Of a stretch of 64,000 nucleotides of DNA, positions 9,656 through 21,204 are shown piece after piece. The stretch comes from Cavia porcellus (taxonomy: Eukaryota; Chordata; Mammalia; Rodentia; Caviidae). A program made the translations under genes and the position numbers. The notes beneath the pieces are model-generated. The model searched no databases and was not told the origin of the DNA. It saw nothing but the letters and a program-made list of their open reading frames with translations. The stretch's first letter is position 1. Every line of letters starts with the position of its first letter. Where the stretch lies: assembly GCF_034190915.1 (NCBI RefSeq), contig NW_026947489.1:56296001-56360000 (forward strand), written 5' to 3'.

Positions 9656-10830
9656 ACAAAAAGTGTTGAATTATAAAATAATATTATTATATAATTAAAT
9701 ATAAATATAAAATATAAATATTGAAACTAATACTTAAAGTAAATAATAATATAAATTATAATTAAGTATCTATAAATACTCAATGAGCACCCGTGGACCA
9801 GGACAACACCTGTGTAAACAGATGAACTGGAGATTTATCGCCACATGACCAATTGCAATACGACACAACACATGAATAATGTGGGCACTGGACAACATCA
9901 TGATTGTATGGTGCACCCTCCCCCACTCCTTTCTCCTCTGGAACACTCCCTTCTCCCACCAGATCTGCTTCCTGAGAGTCAGCTGTGGATCACCTGATGC
10001 ATCTTAAAATTAGGAACCATTGGTGTAGAGTGGAGTATAGAGGACCAGCAACCACTTGCATGGTTTAACCCTGGGCCCCTGGCCTGCTCTGGCTGACCCT
10101 GGCAGGTGCCACAATTCCAAACCAGCCCTTCCTTAGTGTTGTAGTACCCACATCTTCTTGTAGAGGTGCAAAGGAGCAGAGCTAGACCTGGTACACAATC
10201 TCTGACTACCAAAGGAACTTGTTTCTAACAATTCTGGCGGCATCTGCATGTCTACCAAGATCATAGAATGATCCCTAAGGACTGGCCCCCAGATGCAGAC
10301 TGAGCACCATTTCAAATCCCGGAGATCCCATCAGCTTTGCCCAAGGAATCAACTGCGTATGTAGTACATCCCTGCTCTTCTAAATCTATATCCACTCATG
10401 TGGCTGCAGGCATGAAATCAGACATTCTTTCAACGGATTAAAAAAAAATAGGGACCAGAAGAAGGTTAGAGTATTATTGGTTTAATAACAGGGTCCTGAA
10501 CCCAAGGAGAGGAGGCGTAGACTCAGGTCCCAAACATGTGCTTGGAAAGAGCATGAATCTTGATTTTCTTTTGTCAGATACCATCGTGAGGGGCAAACGC
10601 GATGGACACTGAAGGATCTTTCAGCTACAAATGGCCATCCCATTCCAGAAAGGGCAGGGAAGCTGCTAGAGAGAGGGAATCTGTTGCTTGTTTTGCAGGC
10701 AAATAAAATTGTAGTGAGGCAGGTCTGGCAGCTTCCAGGAGGCCCAGCCTGAATAACATCCCCGGCAACACTTTATAGGACTGCTGGGCACAGCTGAGCA
10801 CATAACCCGAATCACTTACAACTACATTAG
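9656..10830. other. AT-rich tract then unannotated sequence
   Basis: Bases 9656-9780 are an AT-rich low-complexity tract (ATAATAAT/ATATAAAT). The rest looks unique. No gene, RNA or repeat is recognised. Confidence 0.45.
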
Positions 10831-10835
10831 CACTA

Positions 10836-10906
10836 GGGGGCACAGCTCAGGGTTGGCGCATCTGACTGCAGACAGCAGGTCACTGGTTCAGGTCCATGTG
10901 CCCCCT
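10836..10906 (+). pseudogene. tRNA-Cys-like pseudogene on plus strand
   Basis: The acceptor ends GGGGGCA and TGCCCCC pair perfectly, the D arm begins CAGCTCAGGG, and the anticodon loop CTGCAGA (GCA) is present. The anticodon stem (TCTGA against CAGCA) and the outer pairs of the T stem (ACTGG against CCATG) are broken, and the T loop reads TTCAGGT. The total is 71 nt, one short. The trailer GCTGG and a TTTTT at 10919-10923 match the other copies. It is the only copy on the plus strand. A functional tRNA is unlikely, although the ends are remarkably preserved. Confidence 0.75.
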
Positions 10907-10923
10907 GCTGGTTCGTTATTTTT

Positions 10924-12151
10924 GTCACTGGCGCTTGTGTTGAAGATTCAGCTTCCTTGTCTAATCCTAAATTTGAAGACATTGAACTTTCCAACTCTGG
11001 GAAAAAAGTCAAAAGAAATATAAGACCCTGAGTGCCACAAGCCCAGAATGGTAAGTTCCTTTAATTCTGAGTTTTTGTTTCACTTAACAGAATTTGTTCC
11101 TTTTTTCTGCATGTTTTCATGACCTCTAAGCAATGGTGCTGGTACAATAAATGTCTAACTGGCTCTCCGTGGGTATCTGATGTGTAGTGTTTTTCTATTT
11201 CATGGTATAAGTAATCCCACCGTTGCCAATTTTGGGCTATAAATATGAGATCACTGAACATAGACTTAGAAAGATACATTATAAAGTGATGTCAGCTGCC
11301 AGGCCACTCAAGGACACCACTGTCCCTCACCCCTCACTCAGCTTCCTTGTAGAAACAGGGGCTCTTTGACCCTACTCTGTGGTCACAGTGTTTCCTACCA
11401 TCAGTGAAAGTGTTCTCGTCTCCCCATTAATCTGAAACATTCACTCATTCATATTTGACTTCTGAAGGCCAGACACAGGAAAGGCAGAGCTTTCCAGGAA
11501 GAGTTTAAGGTAAGCAAAACAGCTAAATAAAGAAATGATCAAGCAACAACAAGGATTGAAAGAAAACGTGCTATTTGAAAACAAGTGGATTTTTGCTATT
11601 AGCAATATGCTAAACTAGGTTATCTAAGAGTCTTCCTAACTCAAAACACCCAGAAATGCAAGATAAAATACAACAAGTGTCTATTCTAGGTAAGTTCTCA
11701 TCACAAGGGTGGGAACGAGGGTGAACTAACACCCCAAGAGATGGATTAGAGCTGGCCTTTGCAGCCAGGGTAGTATATCGAAACAATTTAGTACTTAAAT
11801 TTTATAGACATATGTGCACAAAAGATTTGTCTTAAAATCAGAAGGGCCCCTCCTCTCATCTAAAATCAGGCTCTTAGAGGGTAAAGTACAGGGGGATCCA
11901 TTCCCCAGCACAAAGAGACAGAGGTCTTCTCTTCCTGGGGAAGAGAATTACAACCACAGAACTGCCCTTACACATTATGCCTTTGAGTTTATACTGTCCA
12001 GCTTAAAGTTAACATAAATGGCACTCAGGCTACAGGGATTATGGTGGAATACATAGAACAGGCAAACACAACCTAAAGGACATTCCCTCAGCGGCCACAC
12101 AGGATCCCCACTGATCCAATCCAGCTGGAAATAGACTCATAGTTCAAAATA
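10924..12151. other. intergenic, no gene recognised
   Basis: Unique-looking sequence. No repeat, exon or RNA gene is recognised. Confidence 0.4.
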
Positions 12152-12490
12152 CAGTTGGCCCTATCTGCCACTTATGCATCTATGGATTCAATGATTCATA
12201 AATTAAAAATACTTTCTGTACTAAGCATATGCAGACTTTCTGCCCTAAACACGTGCAGATTCATTTCTTGTCATTGTTCCCTAAGTAATTCAGTATAAAG
12301 ATGACTTACAAAACATTTATTTGTATTAGGTACTTTAGGTAATCTAAGGATGATTTAAAGTATTCAGGAGGATTTCATAAATTCTGCTAAAATACTGCAG
12401 TATTTTAAAGGACTTGATCATCCTTGGATTTAGATTGTCCTCAGAGCACAATTTGGAACCAATCCTTTGTGGATACCGAGAGACCGCTAT
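12152..12490 (+). mobile_element. Tigger/pogo-type MITE (MER2-like)
   Basis: It begins CAGTTGGCCCTATCTGCCAC, with CTATGGATTCAATGATTCA, then TATTAGGTACTTTAGGTAAT and CTAAGGATGATTTAAAGTAT, and ends with GGATACCGAGAGACCGCTAT. The ends are inverted and diverged, and TA flanks the element. This matches the internally deleted pogo-family fossils common to placental mammals. It encodes no protein. Confidence 0.85.
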
Positions 12491-13186
12491 AATAAAATAT
12501 ATAAGAAGCAAGCTACTCTGAGTGAAAATCATGCCAAAAAATAGTCAGAAAATCATGCCAGAAAAAAATTATAAATAAGGATGGTTAAAATTATTGAAAG
12601 TATAAGGAACTAAGAACATACCATTTTTTAAAAAAGGCTATTTATCTAACATGAAAAATGTAATCACTAAAATCAATCCTTTAACAAAGTAAATACAAAT
12701 TAGACAAAGCTGACTTAGCAGTGACAAGGAATATAAATCTTTAAAACATGATGGAGGTAATGATGATAGCTGAGAGAGACAGAGAAAATAAAGAAGTCCA
12801 ACATATGTTAAAACAGATTTCACAGGGCGGACATATAATGGGAAGGAGAGACTATAGAAGATATAATGTCTAAGAATTTCCCAGATGGTAAAATGATATG
12901 GTACATTTGTGTCCAGCCTGGGGTCCTCAGAGACTGCGGAGCCCACTGAAAACGTTGGAGGAGTTGTGAGTCCACCACTGGGGAACACAGGGCCTGTTTT
13001 GTTCTCTCCTTGCCCCCAATTAATTTAGTGACTAAGTGTTGGGTAAAATCAGCTTCCGTTTGGCTGCAGCCCTGCGGTCTTCACTCTGATTCCATGAGTC
13101 TATGTGAATTTCTGTAATAGTATTGGGTTACAGTTTCTGTACAGTCACAGCAAAATAGTGCTCCACAGTATGATAAGTGTGTTAGA
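12491..13186. other. intergenic, no gene recognised
   Basis: AT-rich, with a 116-codon minus-strand open frame (12638-12988) that shows hydrophobic composition but no recognisable family or start context. I do not call it a gene. Confidence 0.4.
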
Positions 13187-13293
13187 GCCAGGCGTGGCTG
13201 TAATCCTAGGACATGGGAGGCTGAGGTAGGAGGATGGCCTTCAATTCAAGGCCAGACCAAACTACACCGTAAGACCTTGTCTGGAAAAAAAAG
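13187..13293 (+). mobile_element. B1-type SINE, diverged
   Basis: It contains GCCAGGCGTGGCTGTAATCC, GGGAGGCTGAGGTAGGAGGA and GTAAGACCTTGTCTGG, then an A-rich tail. Confidence 0.88.
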
Positions 13294-14227
13294 AAACAAA
13301 TTGAAAAATACTTTGTCCATCTCTCAGTTTTGAAAAGAATGTTCCAACATTTTTGCCCTACTTTTATTTTGGATTTCAGGCTTTGCACAAATAGTGCACT
13401 TGCATATGAAGCTATTTTCATAAATGAAACGTAAGCCACAAACTTGAGCTGACCCTTGTACATTCCCCAACTGGGCCGTGGCTGCCCTGGAGCCTTGTAG
13501 AGGAAGTCAAGCTGAAAGATGATTGCACTTAAGGAGTTCTGTTTAATCACTGCAGTGGCCCTAAGTGGATAATTTAGTTATAAAAACAAACATAATTCTC
13601 TTAAACTAATTGGAAGTAATAATTACAATAAGTTACAATAAATATTCAGTTTTAAGTATTAGAGTCAGATTTAGGTGCATTCTGGGAGATTAATCCAATT
13701 TTTTCAGTTTTCTTAATTATGCTAGAATTAAAATTTTTATCTAAATTAACATTGATTTCTAACTATTTTTATAGCAAAGCAATGATAGCTTTAGTAATTA
13801 TGATGGGTATCTTAGATTTTTAAAGAGGGTACTCTGTTTCATTTCAAAACATTTTAAAAGTTTTTAAAGGGGAGAATGTGCATAGATTTTCCATGCATAT
13901 CTGTTTTTTTAATACTGTATGAGTTTTTTAAAAAGTAATTTTCTTTTTTTGTAAGAGGTTAGGAACAAGTATTCTTTACAGTTATATGAAGTGACTTTTT
14001 TCACTTTAATATTTATTAATTTTAAAATATTTTTAATCTCATTTGCAACATCTTATTTTTTTATTTTTAAACAAAAGATACTTAGTTGAATGGGAATAGA
14101 GTTTTCATACATATCCCAAAATATTGATAATGTAAATATTTATTTATATTATTTATTTATAATATATATTTATTTATATTATTTATTTATAATATATAAA
14201 CTATAAATATAAAATATTTATAAAACA
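13294..14227. other. AT-rich intergenic sequence
   Basis: Very AT-rich, ending with TATTTATTTATAATATA-type low complexity at 14120-14225. No gene is recognised. An L1 fragment too diverged to identify cannot be excluded. Confidence 0.4.
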
Positions 14228-14333
14228 GGGGCTGGGGATTTAGCTCAGCGGCATAAGCGCCTGCCTTGCAAGCAGGCAGTCGTGAGTTCGATCCCCGGTA
14301 CCGATAAAAAGGAAAAAGACAAAAAAAAAAAAA
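14228..14333 (+). mobile_element. ID-type SINE, young subfamily
   Basis: It begins GGGGCTGGGGATTTAGCTCA, then GCCTTGCAAGCAGGCAGTCG, GAGTTCGATCCCCGGTACCG and the lineage-specific tail ATAAAAAGGAAAAAGAC plus poly-A. It is one of the least diverged copies in the window. Confidence 0.95.
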
Positions 14334-14435
14334 TTATAAAACATTTCATGGACTGTTGACATCACTTCCAAAAATGGTGGCTCTCTAACAACTATTAATT
14401 TTTTTTAACACAAATCCCATATTTTGTAAATCTGA

Positions 14436-14526
14436 GATTTTTTTTTTAATTGGTACAGGGGTTCAAACTCATGACTGCACACTTGCAAGGCAGGTGCTTG
14501 TGCTGCTGAGCTAAATCCCCAGCCCC
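14436..14526 (-). mobile_element. ID-type SINE, minus
   Basis: The plus strand reads poly-T, AATTGGTACAGGGGTTC, CTTGCAAGGCAGGTGCTTG and TGAGCTAAATCCCCAGCCCC. AAATCTGAGA-type repeats flank it. Confidence 0.9.
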
Positions 14527-14547
14527 AAATCTGAGAATTCACCTCTT

Positions 14548-14548
14548 T

Positions 14549-14583
<35 letters not shown>

Positions 14584-14676
14584 TCTTTTTCCTTTTTATT
14601 GGTACTGGGGATTGAACTCACGACTGCCTGCTTACAAGGCAGGCGCTTATGCCGCTGAGCTAAATCCCTAGCCCCT
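14548..14676 (-). mobile_element. ID-type SINE, minus, long poly-T
   Basis: A T-run of about 33 bases precedes GTCTTTTTCCTTTTTATTGG, which is the young-subfamily tail in reverse. The body GAACTCACGACTGCCTGC and AGCTAAATCCCTAGCCCC follows. CTGAGAATT(C/T)ACCTCTT direct repeats flank it. Confidence 0.93.
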
Positions 14677-15386
14677 GAGAATTTACCTCTTGACCTTTGA
14701 TTGAAATATCAGAATTGTTTTAGAAAAGTCTTAATTTGAGACCAGGAAAATTGCCTGGCTCTAATGCAATTTGCCTACTGCCCAGGGTCTGCTGGAAGAA
14801 AGTGGTTAATTAGCATCTCCTAGGGACAGCCAGGCTGGTTTGCTATGGAATGGGTCACATTTCTTTTGTGGCGCTCAGTATAAAAAGGAAAAAAAAAAAA
14901 AAAGATATGGCACCTTAGGTTTAGGATGTATAAAAAGCAGACAGAAAGAGCAAATCATGCATGAAGAATATTAAGACAGTAGACTTTTCTGTCCTAATAT
15001 TCAACAACAAAAATCAGAAGACAATGGAATAACATAAGTAGAAAAAAATAATTGAAAAATAAAATTCTCCACTAAGCAAAACAATCATTCAAGAAAGAAA
15101 GATACTGGTTCATAATACATAGAAGCATTTACTTCTAACATATCTTTCTGTTAAAAAACTTTTCAAAAGCTTTTCAAAAACATATCTTTCTGTTAAAAAA
15201 CTTTCAAAATAGAACGCTGAACCTATAAAGAAGGAGAAAAAGACAGAGAAAAAAGAATAAAGATACTGGTGAGCACACTGGCAAATCTAAGCATCATAGA
15301 TTATATTTTTTTAAAAAAGCAGTAACTTTAAATAGTGGGGCACTTAAAACAAAATGCATTGAAAAAGAACAACAATTATATGCAAG
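14677..15386. other. intergenic, possible old L1 debris
   Basis: No gene is seen. A segment at about 14990-15250 is A-rich and contains a near-duplicated AACATATCTTTCTGTTAAAA block (15138 and 15179). It could be decayed L1 ORF2, but I cannot confirm it. Confidence 0.35.
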
Positions 15387-15532
15387 ACAAGCCAGGTGTG
15401 GTGGTGCATGCTTATAATCCCAGCATTCGGGAGGCTGAGGCAGGAGGATAGCTAAGAGTTCGAGGCCATCCTGGGCTACATAGTAAGTTGAAGGCCAGCC
15501 TGCACTACAAAGCAAGACCCTGTCTCAAAAAA
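15387..15532 (+). mobile_element. B1-type SINE
   Basis: A full copy: GCCAGGTGTGGTGGTGCATG, GAGGCTGAGGCAGGAGGATA and CAAGACCCTGTCTCAAAAAA. The internal duplication is present (GAGGCCATCCTGGGC and AAGGCCAGCCTGCAC). Confidence 0.93.
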
Positions 15533-15645
15533 TATGAATAATTTTATATGAAAGAGATGATTGCCATGTAATTAAACTAATACACAAAAGGCCTTCTATT
15601 ATTTGGAAAGAGGGTAGAAATAGAAATTAGTATTATACTACATTA

Positions 15646-15750
15646 AAGGACTGGGGATACAGTTCAGCAGTGCAGCACCTGCTTGGCAAGTGCAAGGTTC
15701 TGAATTTGATTCCTGGTACTGAATAAAATAAAATAAATTTTAAAAATTAA
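15646..15750 (+). mobile_element. ID-type SINE, older copy
   Basis: It contains GGACTGGGGATACAGTTCAG, GCACCTGCTTGGCAAGTG and GATTCCTGGTACTGAATAAA. It has a simple A-rich tail instead of the young-subfamily tail. Confidence 0.85.
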
Positions 15751-15756
15751 AAATAA

Positions 15757-15861
15757 GGGGCTGGGGATTTAGCTCAGCGGCATAAGCGCCTGCCTTGCAA
15801 GCAGGCAGTCGTGAGTTCGATCCCTGGTACCGATAAAAAGGAAAAAGACAAAAAAAAAAAA
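15757..15861 (+). mobile_element. ID-type SINE, young subfamily
   Basis: Almost identical in sequence to the copy at 14228, including the GATAAAAAGGAAAAAGAC tail. It inserted just after the A-rich tail of the older ID at 15646. AAAATTAAAAATAAG repeats flank it. Confidence 0.95.
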
Positions 15862-15999
15862 TTAAAAATAAGTAAATACTATATTAAGCCAAATATATGT
15901 ATTCAACTGTAAAGCGCAACACCTAATAGAATAAAAAAAGACATGAATTTCAATCATTAGAAAGAAAATTGATCAATGTAACAGAAAAAAAAATTTAAA

Positions 16000-18290
16000 A
16001 ACACAGGAGGAGCAGCACCAGACAGCCCCAGGAGAGGCAGCCACCAGACCCACCCTGGCATGCCTGCTGGCTACCATCAGGTACTCACAGCCAGCACAGA
16101 CTAGAAGAAACAGCCAGGCACACCTTGGAAAATTTGTAGCCAAATGTGGGAGGGCCTGGGACCCCACAACCCACTCTTCTGCATAACCAGAAAATGTCAG
16201 GACAAAGGAGCAAAAGGCAGTCTCTAGCCTCCAACCCTTGCAGAGCAAGTCCAGGAGATGGAGACATGGGAGAGATTGGAAATTGAATATCTGAAGTTTC
16301 TGAAGTGACAGTAACTGAAGAAACAATTTCATGAGGCTATAAAAGAAATCAGATCAGAAATAATATCTCAGGTAAAAGAGGAAATGCAAAACATAATAAA
16401 AGAATTGCTGAACATGTCTGAAGAAGACATAGATTAAAAAAAATAAAGGAGCAGAGGAAAATGAGGGAAACTTGAATAAACAATATATGAAAGATTTAGA
16501 ATGCATAAAAGAGATTCAAAGAGATATCCAGGAAATTAAAAACTCCATTGAAAGCTGAAAAAGTCACTTGAAAGAAACTGAAGATAGACTTTCAGACCTT
16601 GAAAATAGGATTGTAGCTAGCAATTGTGAAACAAAAGATCCCTTACGGTCATGAAAGTAAAGATCTCTTAAAAATAACAAGGAGCCAAGAAACAACAATT
16701 CAGTGGCTGCAAGACACAAAAATAAGACTGATAGGTATCATTAAAAAAGCAGGAGTCAACACAAATGGCAGAAAAAGATTGTTTACAAAAGTAATAGCAG
16801 GGAACTTCCCGAGCATATGGAGAGACGGGACATACAGGTAAGTGAGGCATATAGAATTCCAACTAGCCATAACCAAAATAATCTACACCCAGACATTTAA
16901 TAGTCAACATCCTAGAAATTCAGCACAAGAACAGCATGTTAAAAGCTGTTAGAGAAAGGAAACAGATCATCTATAAAGGAAAACCCATCAGAATCATGAC
17001 AGACTTCTCAACATAAACCATTAAATTAAGAAGAGCTTAAAGTATTTCATGTCCTAGAAGAAACCAACTTCCAATCTAGATTGATGTACCCTGAAAAATT
17101 CTCTTTCAAAATTAATGGAGAAATAAGATACTTCTATGATAAAGAATAACTGAAGAAATTCATGACCACCAAACCAACCCTTCAAAAAGTACTAAAAAAG
17201 AGATAAAGATGACCACAGTTCCAGGAACAGTAGCAGAGCGGGGTTCCTGAACAGAGAGGAAATGTAGGAAGCCAATGTCAGAAAAATAGCATGGCAGAGA
17301 CAAGCCAGTGCATGTTGGTCATAACCATTAATGTAGATGGCCTCAATTCGCTAATAAAAAGACAGGCAGAGTGGATCCGGAAACAAGATCTATCGATGTG
17401 CTCTATACAAGAAACACATTTAACTCAAAAGGAAATTCATAGACTGAAAGTCAAAGGAGAGAAATCAGGGGTAACTTGCCCATCAACCACAGAATGGATA
17501 AGGAAGAGATGACATTTTTATATAATGGGAAGCTACTCAGTTGTAAAGAAGGATAATCTCAGGGCTGGGGACTTAGCTCAGTGGCATAAACACCTGCCTT
17601 GCAAGCAGCAGTCATGAGTTCGATCCCTGGTACCGATAAAAAGGAAAAAGACAAAAAAAAAAAAAAAAAAAAAAGAAGAAGGATAACCTCAAGGCTCTTG
17701 TAGGTAGATGGATGCAACTTGAGATCATGTTCATGGGTGAAATGGTTCAGACTCACATGAGTGAACATATTGCTACCCTAGTGTAAAAAACTGAGAATTA
17801 GCAGGATCCAAAGTGTACAATAGATATTGTGAAAGTGGGGGGGGGGGGGGAATGTCTAAAAAGGGAAAGTGGTAGTCATTGTTAATATTCTATAAAATTG
17901 ATTTCAAGTTCTGTGTCATTTGAATTGCCATGTTTTGTTAGGTTTTATTCTCCTTTGTCTTGTTCAATTTTATTATGTCTGATGTTATGGGCAGCTATTT
18001 TAAAGATAACAAAATATAGTATGGTAGCCATTGTTGATTTCCTATTATCTTGTTTCATTATTTTGGGTTGATTAGTCATAAACTGTTTTCATTTGCTTGA
18101 TTTTATTATGTCTGATGGCATGTGCAGCTGTTTTGAAGATAACAAGAGCTATTATGGTAGTCATTGTTGATTTCCTATTATCTTCTTTTGAAGTTGTATA
18201 TTGTAGTCATTGATTTCTTTTAATCTTGTTTGGTCTTATTCTCTTTAAAATAAAAAAATTTAAAAAGCAAAGGAAAAATTCAGAAGAAGC
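16000..18290 (+). mobile_element. L1/HAL1-related element, copy 1, deleted and decayed
   Basis: Segments resembling L1 ORF1 (coiled-coil and RRM part) occur at about 16370-17190, with many stops. At 17291-17490 the translation matches the start of L1 ORF2 endonuclease: a T-x-N-x-x-G-L-N segment and a IQETHLT motif. Sequence then jumps to the 3' end (CATCAACCACAGAATGGATA at 17480), so most of ORF2 is missing. The 3' region 17860-18260 contains repeated units built around GGTAG(T/C)CATTGTTGAT. An ID SINE interrupts it at 17562-17675. It encodes no intact protein. Confidence 0.8.
17562..17675 (+). mobile_element. ID-type SINE, young subfamily
   Basis: GGGCTGGGGACTTAGCTCAG, then GAGTTCGATCCCTGGTACCG and the ATAAAAAGGAAAAAGAC tail. 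AAGAAGGATAA(T/C)CTCA(A)G flanks both sides as the target duplication inside L1 copy 1. Confidence 0.94.
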
Positions 18291-19372
18291 ATATGAGAAT
18301 CAGAATGAGACTTCTGGGAGAATATGGCAGATAGATAGCAGCATCTTCGGAGGCTCTCTGAGAAACCGCACTTAAAATCCAGGAATGGTGCCAGGCGAGA
18401 AGTCCTAAGCAAGAGGAGATATACTTTGCCGACCCAGGAATGAACTAAACTAAGAGAAACCAACTGGAAATGCAATCCCGGGGATACAATAGGAACAGAT
18501 AAGGTCTCAGCACGAAAGCGGGAGCCCACGCCATTGGAAGCCACGATTTGAATTTCCAGCAGCCACTGCTGTGTCCCAATCGGCACAGCAAGGAGAGCGG
18601 CACAAAAGCTCTGAGAGTGGGAAGCAGTGAATGGAGTTGAGAGCGGGACTAGCCGGGAGCCCTGCATCGACCTGCAGTGAGCAAGCGGATCAGGAACCCT
18701 TCCATAGAGTAGGAGGCTCCAGCAAAGGATATACTGGGACTGGGCAGACTAGCTGGAACAGGATGCTGCAGTGACTTCAGTCACATAATCCCCTCTCAAG
18801 CAGGATTGGTGGGAAGTGCCTGGCCTGCGTGATGCCGCTGACTAAGACCCAATAAGCTAGCCAAACCAGGTCCCAGCGCCTGGAGGTGCACCCTAGCAGT
18901 GAAGCCTTCAGTAGGTTGACCTGGAGGGGCGGGCCCAGCATAGGCTGCCCAGGTCTGTGTCTCCCTAGTACACTGCAGTGGGTGGGAACACCTAGCTAGC
19001 ACAATTCAAACAAACTGTAACCGACAAAGAAAGAAACTGGGCCTCCTATATATGCTTATATAAAAGGAACAAAAAATATGGGAAAAGGGAGCAACAAGAA
19101 AGGGTCCTTGGCCCCCAATCCTGACAAACTTGCAATATCAGACACAGCACCAATAAACATAAAGTAATATCTCCAGAGCCTCATTGACGAGTTCAGGAAT
19201 GAAGTTATTAATGACCTAAAGCAAGATATAAGTAGAATAGTTAGAGAAATGCTAAGCACCGCCCAAGAAAAAACAGATGGTAGGGAAGAACAGAAAAAAA
19301 GGGGAGAATTGTTTGATGGAGAAAATAGAGAAAACATAGAATACGTGAAGCAGGTTCAAAGAGATTACCAGG

Positions 19373-19714
19373 TGTCTTAGTTACTTTATGCTTGTCACTG
19401 AGACAAAATACCTGAAGCCCAAAGTTGGGAAAGGAAAGGTTTATTTCTTACAGTTTTTGGAGGTTTTAGTCCACACTCAGTTGGATCCAAGGCAGGCGGG
19501 CATGGCTGGGCCGCCGTCCATGGTGGCTGCAAACAGCAAGCCAGAACCAGCAATGAGCAAGACACACCTTCTTCCTGCCATTACATCACATCCTGGCTCC
19601 ACCCCTATGTGGGCGGAGCACTGACACCATCAATCTAAGCACTAGACAATGAACCATCACAAATGCACAATGCAAACTCATGAGGCCTGGGGGACACAGA
19701 CATAAACCATGACA
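19373..19714 (-). repeat. 3' LTR of the MaLR element
   Basis: 342 bp, TG...CA ends when read on either strand. It is the downstream LTR because the element lies on the minus strand. It is the partner of 21205-21546. Confidence 0.92.
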
Positions 19715-19891
19715 TTCCACCCCTGACCCCCAGGACTCATGTACATCCTTTATACAAAAGACATTTAGTCCACCTCCAAGAGCTGCCAAAGTCCTAACAG
19801 TTTCAGCATTGTTGAAAAGTCCAAGTCCAAAGTCTCCTCTAAGATCTATGGCAAACTCTTAACTGTAAGCCCCTGTACAAACGAAACAAGG

Positions 19892-20803
19892 TTAAACATT
19901 TCTGAAATGCAAAGGCACAAGATAAACATTACCATTCCAAAAGTTACAAACAGGGGAATAGAAAGCATTTAAAACAAAGCAATTCCAACATCCAGCAGGG
20001 CAAACATTAAGTCCCAGAGTTCCACACTCAGCATCTGAAGCAATCTGGTTGCAAGCTCCAAAAATGTTGGGTGATTCCACCCACAGGGCACTTCCAGCAA
20101 TTTCAACTCCTGCAGCTTTTCTCTTAAATCTTCTCTGTTCACTTTTTGCTGCTTCCCTTGGATCATCCACATTCGTGGCTTTTCCAAACTTCTGGAGTCT
20201 CCACTGCACCTTTGGCTTCACACTTACATCTTCACAAATTGCCCTCTCAGGGGCACACTGCTTGGCTAGCCAGGCCCTTTGCAATTGAGGTGGAAGCCAT
20301 CTTACCCTCAGAATTTGTGCATTTTCCTTGCACCTAAAATCAGCACCTTGTGGATGCCACCAAGGTTTGCTGCTAGCTGAAGCAGTAGCCAGGGTTTTCT
20401 CTCTCTTGGCTGTAGGGGTCAGTTGCCTGGATCGAAGGGCTCTGTTTGCCTGATTGTGAGAAAAAGCTTCTCTACATTGCCACCATTCTGGAACCTCATG
20501 TGGCCGCTGTCGCCATTCTGGAACATAGCGCTCTGCAGCTTTTCCCTCTGAGCAAATGTTTTCACCTTTGCTGTGAGGCCTCACAGGGTGGGGACCTGCT
20601 TCCTGGGATGCCCCGGGGCCATCTTTCTTATCTCTCTGCTTCTCTTCAGGAATCAAAATCTCAACTCTGTCTTTACGATCCACACCCTTCCTGGAATTTT
20701 CCTTCCAGCCAAACTCACAGTATTGGAAATTATCCTGCTGGGCTCTTTGCTCTTGATTCGAAACATAAAGCTGGCTGAAAGCCCCCAACAATAGCCATGC
20801 CAC
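19892..20803 (-). other. 303-codon open frame in MaLR internal region
   Basis: A long uninterrupted minus-strand frame lies in the sense direction of the LTR element. The product would be basic and rich in charged residues and glutamine, with no domain, membrane segment or zinc knuckle that I recognise. MaLR internal regions are generally regarded as non-coding. The frame may reflect chance, or a retained but undescribed product. Its start codon position is a guess. Confidence 0.3.
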
Positions 20804-21204
20804 AGCCTCAATGTTTGATTACTTTTTAATTTCTTTTTCAAGATTAATCAGTCCATTGCCCTTTGTCTCAGTCTCCGGCAAAGTCTCTGGGCAGGAGCAA
20901 AATGCAAACTTTTTGCCAACCCGTAACACACATCACGTGGAGTCCAATAACCAATGCAGTCCTTCATCCCAGCAGAAACTTCCCAAGCCTGGTCTTTACC
21001 ATAAGACTTTCTATCAGCCTTCTGGTCTCCTGAGCTCTCACCAGAATCTCCTCTACAGAACAGCCTAAGCTGCTCCAGCTCTATGAATCCAGGCGACATG
21101 TCCAAACCTTTCCAAATTCTGTCCACAAGCCATTTCCAAAGCCTCTTGAAAAATATGGTCAGGTATAGTCACAGCAAACGACCCTACTCTTCGGTACCAA
21201 ATTC

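Noticed and set aside
19892..20803. host gene on the minus strand
   Set aside because: The frame lies wholly between two LTRs of one element, so it is treated as element-derived rather than as a host gene.
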